A stretch of DNA of 64,000 nucleotides from Streptomyces sp. NBC_01276 (GTDB lineage: Bacteria > Actinomycetota > Actinomycetes > Streptomycetales > Streptomycetaceae): assembly GCF_041435355.1 (NCBI RefSeq), contig NZ_CP108442.1, forward strand, positions 6,818,501 through 6,882,500, read 5' to 3'. How positions within the stretch are numbered: the first letter of the stretch is position 1; every line of letters begins with the position of its first letter. Made by a program: the position numbers and the translations under genes. Below, piece after piece: positions 1 to 8,361 of the stretch. The notes beneath the pieces are model-generated. The model was given only the letters and a program-made list of their open reading frames with translations. It ran no database searches and was not told the DNA's origin.

Positions 1-601
1 GGGGCCGGTCGGGCGGCAGGCAGCGCAGCAGGATCCGGGCCGGACGGATCCGCCCGGCGAGCCCCCCGCCGACGAGCGCGACGAGCGCGTCGAGTTCGTC
101 CAGGGCGTCGACGGCGATCAGCGCTCCGTGCCGGACGGCCAGGTGCAGCAGAGCCGGATCCTTCGCGGGCCCGGTGACGACGAGGTGCTCGCCCCGTGTG
201 CCGTGCCCCAGGGCCTCGCGCAGCTCGCCCACGGAGGCCACGTCCACGCCGGCCCCGCCGGCCGCGGCGCGTTCGACGAAGACGGCGGCCTTGTTGGCCT
301 TCTTCGCGAAGTACACGAACCCCTCGACCCCGGCCGAGGCCAGGGCCTCCCGCATGCCCCGCAGGTTGGTGTCGAAGGCCTCGGGCAGCAGGAAGTGGAA
401 CGGGCCGCCGAAGGCGTGGGCGAGTTCGGGCAGCAGTCCGCTCGCCAGTACCCGCTCGGTGGCTTCGTCGGGCAGGACCGGCACGGTGGGCAGGGCGGCA
501 CGGGCCGCGGCGGGACCGGCGGCGGTGGCCGCGGTGGGACCGGTCCCCGGGGCGGAGCCGGTCCCCGCGGCCGAACCGCCCGGCGTCGTCGTGCCGTTCA
601 C
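1..601 (-). CDS. Fold-III PLP-dependent decarboxylase-like enzyme, partial
   Basis: The gene runs off the left edge, so only about 200 N-terminal residues are visible. I translated it by hand from a GTG at 601, which overlaps the upstream stop in a GTGA. After a Gly/Ala/Pro-rich stretch of about 35 residues comes an alanine-racemase/diaminopimelate-decarboxylase barrel. It contains FVYFAKKANK, where one Lys of AKKAN should bind PLP, then GVDVASVGEL and VTGPAK. This resembles Y4yA/SbnH-type enzymes more than housekeeping LysA. Translational coupling to an SbnB-like dehydrogenase and the iron boxes upstream suggest a role in metallophore or non-protein amino-acid synthesis. The exact substrate is unknown. 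Confidence 0.75.
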   Translation of the reverse strand, partial: MNGTTTPGGSAAGTGSAPGTGPTAATAAGPAAARAALPTVPVLPDEATERVLASGLLPELAHAFGGPFHFLLPEAFDTNLRGMREALASAGVEGFVYFAKKANKAAVFVERAAAGGAGVDVASVGELREALGHGTRGEHLVVTGPAKDPALLHLAVRHGALIAVDALDELDALVALVGGGLAGRIRPARILLRCLPPDRP

Positions 602-1665
602 GCCCACAGTGCGACCTCCGTGCCCAGGCCCTGGGCGAGGGCGAGCTGGGCGAAGCGGTGTCCGAGGGCGATGTCGGTGACGACGAGACCGCTGTTGTAG
701 GCGAAGATCCGCTCGTCGGCGCCGGTCCGGCCCTTGCTCCGCCCGGCGAGAACGGCCGGGAACTCGCAGTCCACCGCCGGGAGTCCGCCATCGGCGTCGG
801 CCATGTCCGTGCCGGTGACGTGCATCTGCGCCTCGCTCGTGGCGATCAGCCGGTCGGCCTCGTGCAGGGTGGACGGCGCCAGCCCGTGGCCGACGAGGAC
901 CGCCAGCGCGCCGGCCCGCAGCCAGTCCGCCTCCACCGCGGCCGGGGTGTGGCCGCCCGCCGTGGCGACGATGACGTCGGCGTCGGCGGCGGCCGCCCGC
1001 AGGTCGGTGACCAGCTCCACGTCCCGGTCGGGGAAGTGGGCGCGCAGCCGTTCGCGGACGGCGGCGATGCCCGCGGGGTGCGTACCCGACAGCATCAGCC
1101 GGTCCAGGTCCGGGAGGGTGGTCAGCAGGAACGGCAGGGCCAGCCGGCCCTGGGTGCCGGTGCCGATGACCAGGGCGGTGCGGGCCGCCGGGGCGGCGAG
1201 TTCGCGGGCCAGCAGCGCCGAGACGGCGGGCGTGCGCAGGGAGCCGACGCGGGAGCAGTCCATCATCGCGACGGGCAGGCCGGTGACGTCGTCGTAGAGC
1301 GTCAGCGCGGTGTAGTAGTGCTGCTCCTCGCGGCCCCTGTCGAGGCCGTGCTTGTAGGACGTCTTGACGGCGACGACGTCGCGGGAGCCGTCGCGGCCGA
1401 GCATCGCGTAGGAGACGGAGTGCCCGTCGCGCGGTGTGACCGTGAGCTTGCGGGGGTTGTCGGACAGGCCGGCGTCGAGGGTGCGGTAGGCGCCCTCCAC
1501 CGTCTCCACCACGTCGGCCAGGGATATGTCGATCCCGGCGAGGTCGGTGGTGGACAGGACGCGCAGGTGCCGGTCGTCCGCCGGGGCCGGGGCCGGGGCC
1601 GGGGCGGGGGCGGGAGCGGCTGCGGCTGCGGAAGCGGAAGCGGTGCCGGCCGTGGTGTCGGTCAT
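598..1665 (-). CDS. Ornithine cyclodeaminase / mu-crystallin (SbnB-like) dehydrogenase
   Basis: A 355-residue NAD(P)-dependent enzyme of the ornithine cyclodeaminase/mu-crystallin family. The N-terminal 28 residues are a low-complexity Ala-Pro tract encoded by tandem GGGGCC-like hexamers near 1581-1612. The conserved body starts near LRVLSTTDL. A substrate-side segment (VAVKTSYKHG) and a Rossmann motif (VIGTGTQGRLAL) are visible. Family members include true ornithine cyclodeaminase, SbnB (2,3-diaminopropionate synthesis for staphyloferrin B) and opine-like dehydrogenases; the sequence alone does not choose among them. It ends in a 4-bp overlap with the PLP decarboxylase and starts 30 bp after the hydroxylase, so the three form one leftward operon. 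Confidence 0.85.
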   Translation of the reverse strand: MTDTTAGTASASAAAAAPAPAPAPAPAPADDRHLRVLSTTDLAGIDISLADVVETVEGAYRTLDAGLSDNPRKLTVTPRDGHSVSYAMLGRDGSRDVVAVKTSYKHGLDRGREEQHYYTALTLYDDVTGLPVAMMDCSRVGSLRTPAVSALLARELAAPAARTALVIGTGTQGRLALPFLLTTLPDLDRLMLSGTHPAGIAAVRERLRAHFPDRDVELVTDLRAAAADADVIVATAGGHTPAAVEADWLRAGALAVLVGHGLAPSTLHEADRLIATSEAQMHVTGTDMADADGGLPAVDCEFPAVLAGRSKGRTGADERIFAYNSGLVVTDIALGHRFAQLALAQGLGTEVALWA

Positions 1666-1695
1666 GGGTCGGTCCTCCGGGTGCGGGGCGGGTGG

Positions 1696-2691
1696 TCAGC
1701 TCGCGTGCGCTTCGAGGGCGCTCTGGCCGTAGCCGTGCTCGCCGGCTTCGGCGTCGGGGCGGGTGCGGCGGCCGGGGACGCGTACCGAGGCGCGCTTGAG
1801 CCAGCGGTCGGTGCCGTCGTAGCGGGCCCGGAAGGGGACACGGCCGTGCACGACGAGGTCGTTGTCGACGACCAGGACCTCGCCGGGGCTCAGGCTGACG
1901 GCGATCGAGACCCGGGCCAGTTCGTCCGCGAGCCGGCCGTACGCGGACCGGTACGCCCCGTCGGCCTCCTCCAGCGGGGTGTACGCCGGGTCGAAGCGCA
2001 GGGTCATGCTGTCCTCGGTGGCGAAGAGGGCGGGGACGGGGGGCGGCGCCTGGCCGGCGTAGCCCTGTGCCTCGGCGTAGGCGTCGTCGGGCAGGATCGG
2101 CACCACCGGTCGGGTGAGGACGTCCACGTCGGCGTCGGCGAGCCGGGTGCGGCGGATGCTCGCCGCGGTGGTGGCGACGCGGTCGTGGTTGCGCATGCAG
2201 CCGAGCATCAGCAGGTGGGCGCGGCCGGGGTGGAAGGCGTCCTCGGTGTGCGGGCTGAGCAGGACCGAGCTGCCGGCGCCGGTCTGCGCGCTCTCGTGGC
2301 CGGGCGAGGGAACGATGTTGTGGACGAAGCGGCCGTCCTGCTGGCCCTCCCAGGCGATGGGGTTGCCCATCACGGTGGCGAGCAGGAGGAGGGCGAGGTC
2401 GTACACGGCGCCGCTGTCACCGGCGCTCGCCCATCCCGCGGGAGTGGGGCCGATGGCCGCGTCGTCGACGTCGAGGCCGCGCAGGACGAACAGGCCGTCG
2501 GCGGTGTCGACGGGACGGCACTGGCGGCGCAGGTCCTCGCCGAGGCCGCCGGCCACGTCGCGGACGCGGGCCAGGAGCCGGGGGCTCGTGGCGGAGGTGC
2601 CGAATTCGGCGAGGAGTTCCTCCGCGGCCCGGCGGAGGTCGGCCACGGTGTGGGCATCGAGCTGGCGGACGGGGGCGGCTGCCGTGCTCAT
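1696..2691 (-). CDS. VioC/clavaminate-synthase-like Fe(II)/2-oxoglutarate amino-acid hydroxylase
   Basis: About 331 residues, slightly shorter than VioC as I recall it (about 358). The iron-binding HxE motif is in SPHTEDAFHP. The distal His is in VVHGRVPF, followed by the RYDGTDRWLKR segment typical of VioC/OrfP-type arginine hydroxylases. GLFVLRGLDVDDAAIG and EGQQDGRFV also match that group. The likely reaction is beta-hydroxylation of a free basic amino acid (Arg, Orn or Lys). The frame stays open to 2868, but that extension is Pro/Arg-rich and runs into the iron box. I therefore use the ATG at 2691, although no strong ribosome-binding site is seen there. It is the first gene of the leftward arm. 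Confidence 0.8.
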   Translation of the reverse strand: MSTAAAPVRQLDAHTVADLRRAAEELLAEFGTSATSPRLLARVRDVAGGLGEDLRRQCRPVDTADGLFVLRGLDVDDAAIGPTPAGWASAGDSGAVYDLALLLLATVMGNPIAWEGQQDGRFVHNIVPSPGHESAQTGAGSSVLLSPHTEDAFHPGRAHLLMLGCMRNHDRVATTAASIRRTRLADADVDVLTRPVVPILPDDAYAEAQGYAGQAPPPVPALFATEDSMTLRFDPAYTPLEEADGAYRSAYGRLADELARVSIAVSLSPGEVLVVDNDLVVHGRVPFRARYDGTDRWLKRASVRVPGRRTRPDAEAGEHGYGQSALEAHAS

Positions 2692-2855
2692 GGCGAGGAG
2701 ATCCGTTTCTTCGGATGGCAGGGGGAGCCCGGTTCTCTGGGCGCGCTCTCTCCCGAGGGACGGCAGGGGGGCGGCAACTGGCAGTACCGGTAGGGGAGTT
2801 GGAGCCCGTTCGCGAACCTGCGGAACCGGGAACGCTTCGAACGCTAGCATCGAAG

Positions 2856-2874
2856 TGAGGTAAGGCAAACCTTA
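2856..2874. promoter_or_regulatory. Iron box (DmdR1/IdeR-type operator), biosynthetic side
   Basis: The 19-bp sequence TGAGGTAAGGCAAACCTTA matches the actinobacterial iron-box consensus TTAGGTTAGGCTAACCTAA at 15 of 19 positions. It lies 165 bp upstream of the hydroxylase ATG and is the closer box to the leftward operon. It implies iron-dependent repression by a DtxR-family regulator that is not encoded in the window. Confidence 0.7.
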
Positions 2875-2947
2875 CTTGCTGGTCACTCGGGATCGATATT
2901 CGGACATGAGTCCCATCGCGTTCGGTAACTTGCGAGAGGGGTTGTTC

Positions 2948-2966
2948 TTAGGGTAGGCAAACCTAA
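2948..2966. promoter_or_regulatory. Iron box (DmdR1/IdeR-type operator), transporter side
   Basis: TTAGGGTAGGCAAACCTAA matches the iron-box consensus at 17 of 19 positions and is a near-perfect palindrome. It ends 37 bp before the GTG of the substrate-binding lipoprotein, where a promoter would be expected. With the box at 2856 it makes a two-operator divergent control region, so biosynthesis and uptake arms should both be derepressed under iron limitation. Confidence 0.85.
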
Positions 2967-3003
2967 GCATTCACTCCGTTGCTCTGGTGGAACGAGGACG
3001 TAC

Positions 3004-4560
3004 GTGGACATGAACAGGCGTCAAGTGCTGTGGGCCGGAGGGGCGATGGGCGCGGCGGCCCTGCTCGCCGCCTGCTCCTCGGAAGACGGCGGCACCACGG
3101 ACGGCGAGCCCGGCGGGGACACCGGTCCCAAGAGCGGCGGCACGCTCCGTATCGGCGCGCTCGGTCGCGCCGGAGCCATCACCCGCGACCCCCACGGCAC
3201 CCAGGCCAACGAGAGCGACTACCTCGTCATCGCCCTCGTCTTCGACACCCTCGCCGTGCCGGGAGCGAAGACCAACACGGTGCCCCGCCTGGCCGCCTCC
3301 TGGGAGCACTCCGCCGACCTGAAGACCTGGCGCTTCAGGCTCGCCGGGGGCGCCGCCTTCCACGACGGCACCCCGGTCACCGCGGACGACGTCGTCTGGT
3401 CGCTGCGCCGGCTGCGCGCCACCCCCTCCGGTGCGGCCCGCCTGCCCGGGGTCAAGGGGCCCGAGAGCATCACGGCCGACGGCGCGGACACGGTCGTCGT
3501 CGTCTCCGACCACGCCAACGCCGACTTCCCGCTGATGACGCGCCTCACCACCTTCGTGATGAAGAAGGACACCCCGGACGGCGCCCTCGACAAGGCCCCC
3601 GGCACCGGCCCGTTCAGGCTCGACTGGTACCGGGGCGGCAACGCCCGCCTGGTCCGCAACGACAAGTGGTACGGCGGTACCGTGCACCTCGACGCCATCG
3701 AGGTCACCATGTTCGAGACCCCGCAGGCCATGGCCAACGCCCTGCTGGCCGGCCAGATCGACGTGGCCTCCAACGCCGGCGCCGTCGCCGCCCGCACCGC
3801 CGCGACCCGCAAGGACATCCGGGTCCTGCGCCGCCCCGACGACATGGCGATGCCGATCGTCATGCGCGCCGCCGCCGGCAGCCCCTTCGCCGACCCGCGC
3901 GTACGCGAGGCGATGCGCCTGGTCGTCGACCGCGGCGCCATGGTCAAGCAGGTCCTCTCCGGCTACGGCACGGTCGCCAACGACATCATGGGCACCGGCG
4001 ACCCCGCCTACGCCAAGGACGTCCCGCAGCGCGGACGGGACCTGGACCGGGCGAGGAGGCTCCTCGCCGAGGCGGACTTCGACCTGTCGAGGACCTACTC
4101 CCTCGTCACCACCGAGGACATCGCCGGACTCGCCGAGTCCGCGACCCTCTTCGCCAACCAGGCCCGCGAGGCCGGCATCAAGGTCGAGGTCGTCAAGCAG
4201 GAGTCCGGAGCCTTCTGGAACAAGACCTGGAAGACCGGCGACTTCTACACGACCTACTGGGGCACCAACGACTCCGTCGCCTTCTTCGCCTCCAAGACCA
4301 TGGTCTCCGAGGCCGGGCAGAACGAGACCGGCTGGAACGACCCCGCCTTCGACGCCGCCTACCGCAAGGCGAGCGCCACCGCCGACGAGAAGGAGCGGGC
4401 CGCCGTCCTCAAGGAGCTCCAGCGCATCGAGTACGAGCGCTCCGGCTACCTCCTGTGGGGCATGGCCGACGGCATCGACCTCGCCGCCACCAAGGTCAAG
4501 GGCCTGCCCACGCTGCCCGGTTACGGCCGCGTCCAGTTGGAGAACGCGTGGCTGGCCTGA
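3004..4560 (+). CDS. ABC transporter substrate-binding lipoprotein, family 5 (Opp/Dpp/Nik type)
   Basis: A 518-residue secreted receptor. The N-terminus has an NRRQVL twin-arginine-like motif, a short hydrophobic run and the lipobox LLAAC. It should therefore be lipidated at the Cys and anchored outside the membrane. The rest is a peptide/nickel-type (SBP_bac_5) domain, with SWEHSADLKTWRFRL and the later TADDVVWSLRR segments. I chose GTG 3004 because a GAGG sits about 7 bp upstream; an ATG at 3010 is the alternative. Family members bind oligopeptides, nickel chelates, haem or opine metallophores such as staphylopine (CntA). The iron box just upstream favours a metal chelate as ligand. Confidence 0.88.
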   Translation: MDMNRRQVLWAGGAMGAAALLAACSSEDGGTTDGEPGGDTGPKSGGTLRIGALGRAGAITRDPHGTQANESDYLVIALVFDTLAVPGAKTNTVPRLAASWEHSADLKTWRFRLAGGAAFHDGTPVTADDVVWSLRRLRATPSGAARLPGVKGPESITADGADTVVVVSDHANADFPLMTRLTTFVMKKDTPDGALDKAPGTGPFRLDWYRGGNARLVRNDKWYGGTVHLDAIEVTMFETPQAMANALLAGQIDVASNAGAVAARTAATRKDIRVLRRPDDMAMPIVMRAAAGSPFADPRVREAMRLVVDRGAMVKQVLSGYGTVANDIMGTGDPAYAKDVPQRGRDLDRARRLLAEADFDLSRTYSLVTTEDIAGLAESATLFANQAREAGIKVEVVKQESGAFWNKTWKTGDFYTTYWGTNDSVAFFASKTMVSEAGQNETGWNDPAFDAAYRKASATADEKERAAVLKELQRIEYERSGYLLWGMADGIDLAATKVKGLPTLPGYGRVQLENAWLA

Positions 4561-5567
4561 GCCGCACGGCCCCGGAGCCCGCGGCGGCCTCCCCCGGAAC
4601 CCCGGGGGAGGCCGGTGCGGCGCGCCGCGCCCGCCCCCTGCTGCGCCTCGCGGCCGCGGTGGCGCGCCGGGCCCTCATGCTGGTCCTCCTGCTGGCCCTG
4701 GTGTTCGCCGCGGTCGAGCTGCTGCCCGGCGACGCGGCGAGCGCGAGCTCCGAGCGCGGGGACAGCGCCGCGGACGTCGAGGCGCGCCGGCACCTGCTCG
4801 GCCTCGACCGCCCGGTCTGGGAACGCTTCGCCGACTGGATGACCGCCCTGCCCACCGGGGACCTCGGCACCAGCGCGCGCGGGCAGAAGGTCACCGACCT
4901 CCTCGCCGACCCGCTCCCCAACACCCTCCTGCTCGGCGGCACGGCCTTCCTCCTCACCGTCCTCGCCTCGCTCGCCCTGGGCTGCTGGGCCGCCTGCCGA
5001 CCCGGCCGGCTCACCGACAGGATCGTCTCGCACGCCGCCACCGCCGCCTTCGCGGTGCCCGAGTTCGTCGTCTCCGTCGGGCTGCTCCTCGTCCTCGCCC
5101 TGTGGAGCGGCTGGCTGCCCGCCGTCACCCTCACCGGCGCCGACGGCGCGCCCGGCTCCTGGACCATGCTGGTCATGCCGGTCCTGGCGCTGGTGATCCC
5201 GCAGGCCGGCTGGAACACCCGGATCGTCCGCGGGGCCCTCGCCGACCAGGCCCGCACCCCGCACGTGGAGGCGGCCCACCTCGACGGGCTGCCCGTGCGC
5301 CGGGTCGTCCTGCGCCACGCGCTGCCCGGAGCCGTCCCCGCGATCGCCACCGGCATCGCCACCTCCACCGGCATGCTGCTCGGCGGCGCCGTCGTGGTGG
5401 AGACCCTCTTCAACTACCCGGGCGTCGGCAGCGTCCTGGCCTCGGCGGTCGGCGGCCGCGACACCCCGCTCATCGCGGGCGTCGTCGCCTGCGCGGGCGC
5501 CGCCATCAGCCTCGTCCTGCTGGCCGCCGACCTGCTGCGGGACCGCATCCTGGGAGCCCGCCCGTGA
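4548..5567 (+). CDS. ABC transporter permease (DppB/OppB/NikB type)
   Basis: A 339-residue integral membrane protein with several hydrophobic segments, starting near LMLVLLLALVFAAVELLPG. It has the ABC-permease coupling region around EAAHLDGLPVRRVVLRHALPGA, which matches the EAA motif of the binding-protein-dependent transport family. The GTG at 4548 overlaps the receptor gene by 13 bp and gives the right N-terminal helix. It would pair with the next permease to form the membrane channel for the ligand delivered by the lipoprotein. Confidence 0.88.
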   Translation: MAGLSRTAPEPAAASPGTPGEAGAARRARPLLRLAAAVARRALMLVLLLALVFAAVELLPGDAASASSERGDSAADVEARRHLLGLDRPVWERFADWMTALPTGDLGTSARGQKVTDLLADPLPNTLLLGGTAFLLTVLASLALGCWAACRPGRLTDRIVSHAATAAFAVPEFVVSVGLLLVLALWSGWLPAVTLTGADGAPGSWTMLVMPVLALVIPQAGWNTRIVRGALADQARTPHVEAAHLDGLPVRRVVLRHALPGAVPAIATGIATSTGMLLGGAVVVETLFNYPGVGSVLASAVGGRDTPLIAGVVACAGAAISLVLLAADLLRDRILGARP

Positions 5568-6436
5568 GCGCAGCCGCCGGCAACCCGGCCGGCGGCGCCG
5601 GGTCCCGCGGCCGGGCCGCGCGCCGGATCGTCCCCGGCCTGCTCCTGGTGCTGCTGGCCCTCACCGGGCCGTGGCTCGCCGCGCACCCCCTGGACACCCC
5701 GGTCACCGCCCCCTACGCGGCCGCCGGGGACGGAGCCGTACTGGGCGGCGACCAGCTCGGGCGCGACGTACTGAGCCGGCTGCTCCACGGCGGCGCCGCC
5801 CTGATCGGCGGCGCCCTCCTCATCGCCGTCGTCGTCACCCTGCTCGCCACCGTGCTCGGCTGCTTCGCGGTCCTGCACCCCACGCTCGGCCGCGCCGTGG
5901 AACGCGCCGCCGACGTCCTCATCCTGCTCCCGCCGGTCCTCGGTATCATGCTCATCGCCCTCGCCTGGCCGGGCGGCGGCCGGTGGGCCGTCATCGCGGC
6001 CGCCGTGGTCCTCGGCACCCCGTACGCCGTGCGCCTCGTCGCCTCCGCCGCGGCGCCCCTGGCCCGCGCCGGTTACGTGGAGGCCGCCACCGCCCGGGGG
6101 GAGCGGCTGTCCTACATCGCCCTGCGCGAGCTGCTGCCCAACCTGCGCTCCACCGTGCTCGCCCTGTTCGGCCTGCGGTTCGTCGAGGCCGTGTACGTCA
6201 TCTCGATGGCCGGATTCCTCCAGATCGGCCCGCAGCCCCCCGCCGCGGACTGGGCCCTGATGGTCCGTGAGAACGCACCCGGCGTCCTGCTCAATCCCTG
6301 GGCCGTGCTCGCCCCCAGCCTGGCCATCGCCGTCCTCGCCATCAGCTTCAACCTCGCCTCCGCCTCGCTCTCTTCCCGTCCTCCCCGTCGTCCCCGTCCT
6401 TCCCGCTCCTTCCGCAAGGCGGTCACCACCCCGTGA
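5564..6436 (+). CDS. ABC transporter permease (DppC/OppC/NikC type)
   Basis: A 290-residue permease starting at a GTG that overlaps the previous stop (GTGA, 4 bp). It has an N-terminal membrane anchor, then the DppC-like GGDQLGRDVLSRLLHG segment and five or so further hydrophobic helices. The coupling segment is EAATARGERLSYIALRELLP. The C-terminus is Pro/Arg-rich and runs into the ATPase start. It is the heterodimer partner of the preceding permease. Confidence 0.88.
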   Translation: MSAAAGNPAGGAGSRGRAARRIVPGLLLVLLALTGPWLAAHPLDTPVTAPYAAAGDGAVLGGDQLGRDVLSRLLHGGAALIGGALLIAVVVTLLATVLGCFAVLHPTLGRAVERAADVLILLPPVLGIMLIALAWPGGGRWAVIAAAVVLGTPYAVRLVASAAAPLARAGYVEAATARGERLSYIALRELLPNLRSTVLALFGLRFVEAVYVISMAGFLQIGPQPPAADWALMVRENAPGVLLNPWAVLAPSLAIAVLAISFNLASASLSSRPPRRPRPSRSFRKAVTTP

Positions 6437-7959
6437 GCGACCTCGACCAGAGCCCTGACGCGTCCGGCGCCGCCGCCCCCGCCGCCGTGGTCCGCGGCCT
6501 GGAGATCGGCGTCCCGGGCGGGCCGGTCCTGCTGCGGCCGGTCTCCCTGACCGTGCCCGCGGGCCGGATCACCGCCCTGACCGGCCCCTCCGGGTCCGGG
6601 AAGACCACCTTGCTGCGCGCGCTGACCGGCCACCTCCCCGAGGGCGCCTTCGTCACCGCCGGAACCCTGGAGGTCCTGGGGACCGAGCCCGGCTCCCTCG
6701 GCGCCGAGGAACTGCGCCTGCTGCGCCGTACCCGGATCGCCTACGTCGGCCAGGACCCCGGCTCCGCCCTCAACCCCCGCATGCGGATCCGCCGGATCGT
6801 CGCGGAGACCGCCGTCGACCCGGGCCGGGCGGCCGTCCTCGCCCTGCTGCGCGAATGCCGGCTCCCGGTCGACGACGGCCTGCCCGAGCGCCGGCCCACC
6901 GCGGTCTCCGGCGGCCAGCAGCGGCGCGTGGCCCTGGCCAGGGCGCTGGCCCGCGAGCCCGAGCTGCTGCTGCTGGACGAGCCCACGGCCGGGCTGGACC
7001 CCGCCCTGCGCGACGAGATCGGCGTGCTGCTGCGGCAACTGGCCGCCGCCCGCGGGCTGACCGTGGTGATGGCCTGCCACGACCCCGAGCTGGTCGGAGC
7101 CTGCGCCGACCGGGTGGTCCGGCTCCCGGGTCCACCGCAGCCGCAGCCGGACACGGGCTCCCGGCCGCGGTCCCCGCTCGTACGAGCCACCGTGACGCCC
7201 CCGCGGGCCGCTCCGGCCGCCGCTCCGGTGCCCGCCGGGCCCGCGGGCGGGCTCCGCGCCCGCGGGGTCGGCGTGGCCTTCGCGCACCGGGCCGGGCGCC
7301 ACCGGGCCCTGGACGCGGTGGACTTCGACGCGGAACCCGGCACGGCCACGGCCGTCGTCGGCCCCTCCGGCTCCGGCAAGACCACCCTGCTGCGCGTACT
7401 GGCCGGGCTCCGCGCCCCCGACTCCGGCACGCTCACCCTGGACGGTGTCCCGCTCGCCGCCACGGCCCGCCGGCGTGCCCGGGAGCAGCGCCGCAGGGTG
7501 CAGCTGGTCCCGCAGAACCCACTGGACGCGCTGAACCCGGCCCGCACGGTGGGCTCCGCCCTGGCGCGGCCCCTGCGGCTGCACGGGGGCCTGCGGGGTC
7601 CCCGTAGCGCCGCGGAGGTCGCCCGGCTCCTCGAACAGGTGGAGCTGCCGGCCGAGTTCGCGGGCCGCTACCCGGCCGAGCTGTCCGGTGGGCAGCGCCA
7701 GCGGGTCTCCCTCGCCCGCGCCCTCGCCACCGCGCCGGACGTGCTGCTGTGCGACGAGATCACCTCGGCCCTGGATCCGGACACCTCCGTCGCGGTCATG
7801 GAGCTGCTGCGCCGCCTGCGGGTCGAACGGCGGATGACGGTGGTGCTGGTCAGCCACGAGCCGGACCTGGTCGCGGCCTACACGCTGACCGCACACCTGC
7901 TGGAGGCGGGCAGGCTCTCCGCGTCCGGTCCCACGGAGGCGGTTCTGGCCGGGCTGTGA
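6433..7959 (+). CDS. ABC transporter ATP-binding protein with two fused nucleotide-binding domains
   Basis: A 508-residue cytoplasmic ATPase combining the usual DppD and DppF roles. Each half has a Walker A (GPSGSGKTTLLRAL and GPSGSGKTTLLRVL), a signature (VSGGQQRR and LSGGQRQR) and a Walker B (LLLLDEPTAGLDP and VLLCDEITSALDP). The halves are joined by a Pro/Ala-rich linker around residues 235-275. GTG 6433 overlaps the permease stop by 4 bp. It completes a four-gene importer operon of the Opp/Nik class. Confidence 0.92.
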   Translation: MSDLDQSPDASGAAAPAAVVRGLEIGVPGGPVLLRPVSLTVPAGRITALTGPSGSGKTTLLRALTGHLPEGAFVTAGTLEVLGTEPGSLGAEELRLLRRTRIAYVGQDPGSALNPRMRIRRIVAETAVDPGRAAVLALLRECRLPVDDGLPERRPTAVSGGQQRRVALARALAREPELLLLDEPTAGLDPALRDEIGVLLRQLAAARGLTVVMACHDPELVGACADRVVRLPGPPQPQPDTGSRPRSPLVRATVTPPRAAPAAAPVPAGPAGGLRARGVGVAFAHRAGRHRALDAVDFDAEPGTATAVVGPSGSGKTTLLRVLAGLRAPDSGTLTLDGVPLAATARRRAREQRRRVQLVPQNPLDALNPARTVGSALARPLRLHGGLRGPRSAAEVARLLEQVELPAEFAGRYPAELSGGQRQRVSLARALATAPDVLLCDEITSALDPDTSVAVMELLRRLRVERRMTVVLVSHEPDLVAAYTLTAHLLEAGRLSASGPTEAVLAGL

Positions 7960-7974
7960 GGGGTGGCGTGTGGT

Positions 7975-8340
7975 CACCCCGGGCCAGGGGCTCGGCGGAG
8001 ACCGCCATCGCCCTCGGCGGCATCCCGGCGGACTGGGCGCGAACCCCGGCCGCACCAAGACGGCCGTCGTCCCGCTGTGCTCGTGCTGTCCGCCGGAGCG
8101 GTCGCCGTCGCGGGCCCGATCGCGTTCATCGCGCTGGCGGCGCCCCAGGTGGCCAAGCGGGTCACCAGCTGCCCGCACCTGGTGATGTCCACCCCGCTCG
8201 GGTCGCCGCTGCCGGTCCTGGCCGGCTCGCCGCCCAGCAGCTGCCGCCCGTCGAGGCCCCGCCGGGCCCCGCCGCCCGAGCCGGCCGGCCGATCCACGCG
8301 TTGCGCGGCGGCGGGCCGCGGGGGAGGGTCGGTGAGGGTT
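7975..8340 (+). pseudogene. Remnant of a FecCD-type iron-siderophore permease
   Basis: This stretch holds pieces of a BtuC/FecCD permease in two reading frames. One frame gives AETAIALGGIPADWAR, like the ETAxxLG loop. Frame 7963 then gives VLSAGAVAVAGPIAFIALAAP from about 8077, continuing QVAKRVT to about 8166; this is the hallmark AVAGPIAFVALAAPQ helix. The first frame resumes with GRLAAQQLPPVEAPPGP, like LAQ..LP.VE.PVG. No single frame carries the whole domain and the N-terminal two thirds are absent. I infer a decayed siderophore permease left beside a working importer; sequencing error is possible but would need several indels. Confidence 0.65.
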
Positions 8341-8361
8341 CCCTCGCAGGAAGGCCGGACC

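Noticed and set aside
1581..1612. Tandem GGGGCC-like hexamers as a regulatory repeat
   Set aside because: They encode an in-frame Ala-Pro linker of the dehydrogenase and are explained by coding.
196..2793. 865-residue open frame on the + strand
   Set aside because: It is antisense to the dehydrogenase and hydroxylase, has biased Arg/Gly/Val composition and no domain; a high-GC shadow.
2692..2868. 59-residue N-terminal extension of the hydroxylase
   Set aside because: It would begin at a TTG inside the iron box and is Pro/Arg-rich without similarity to VioC.
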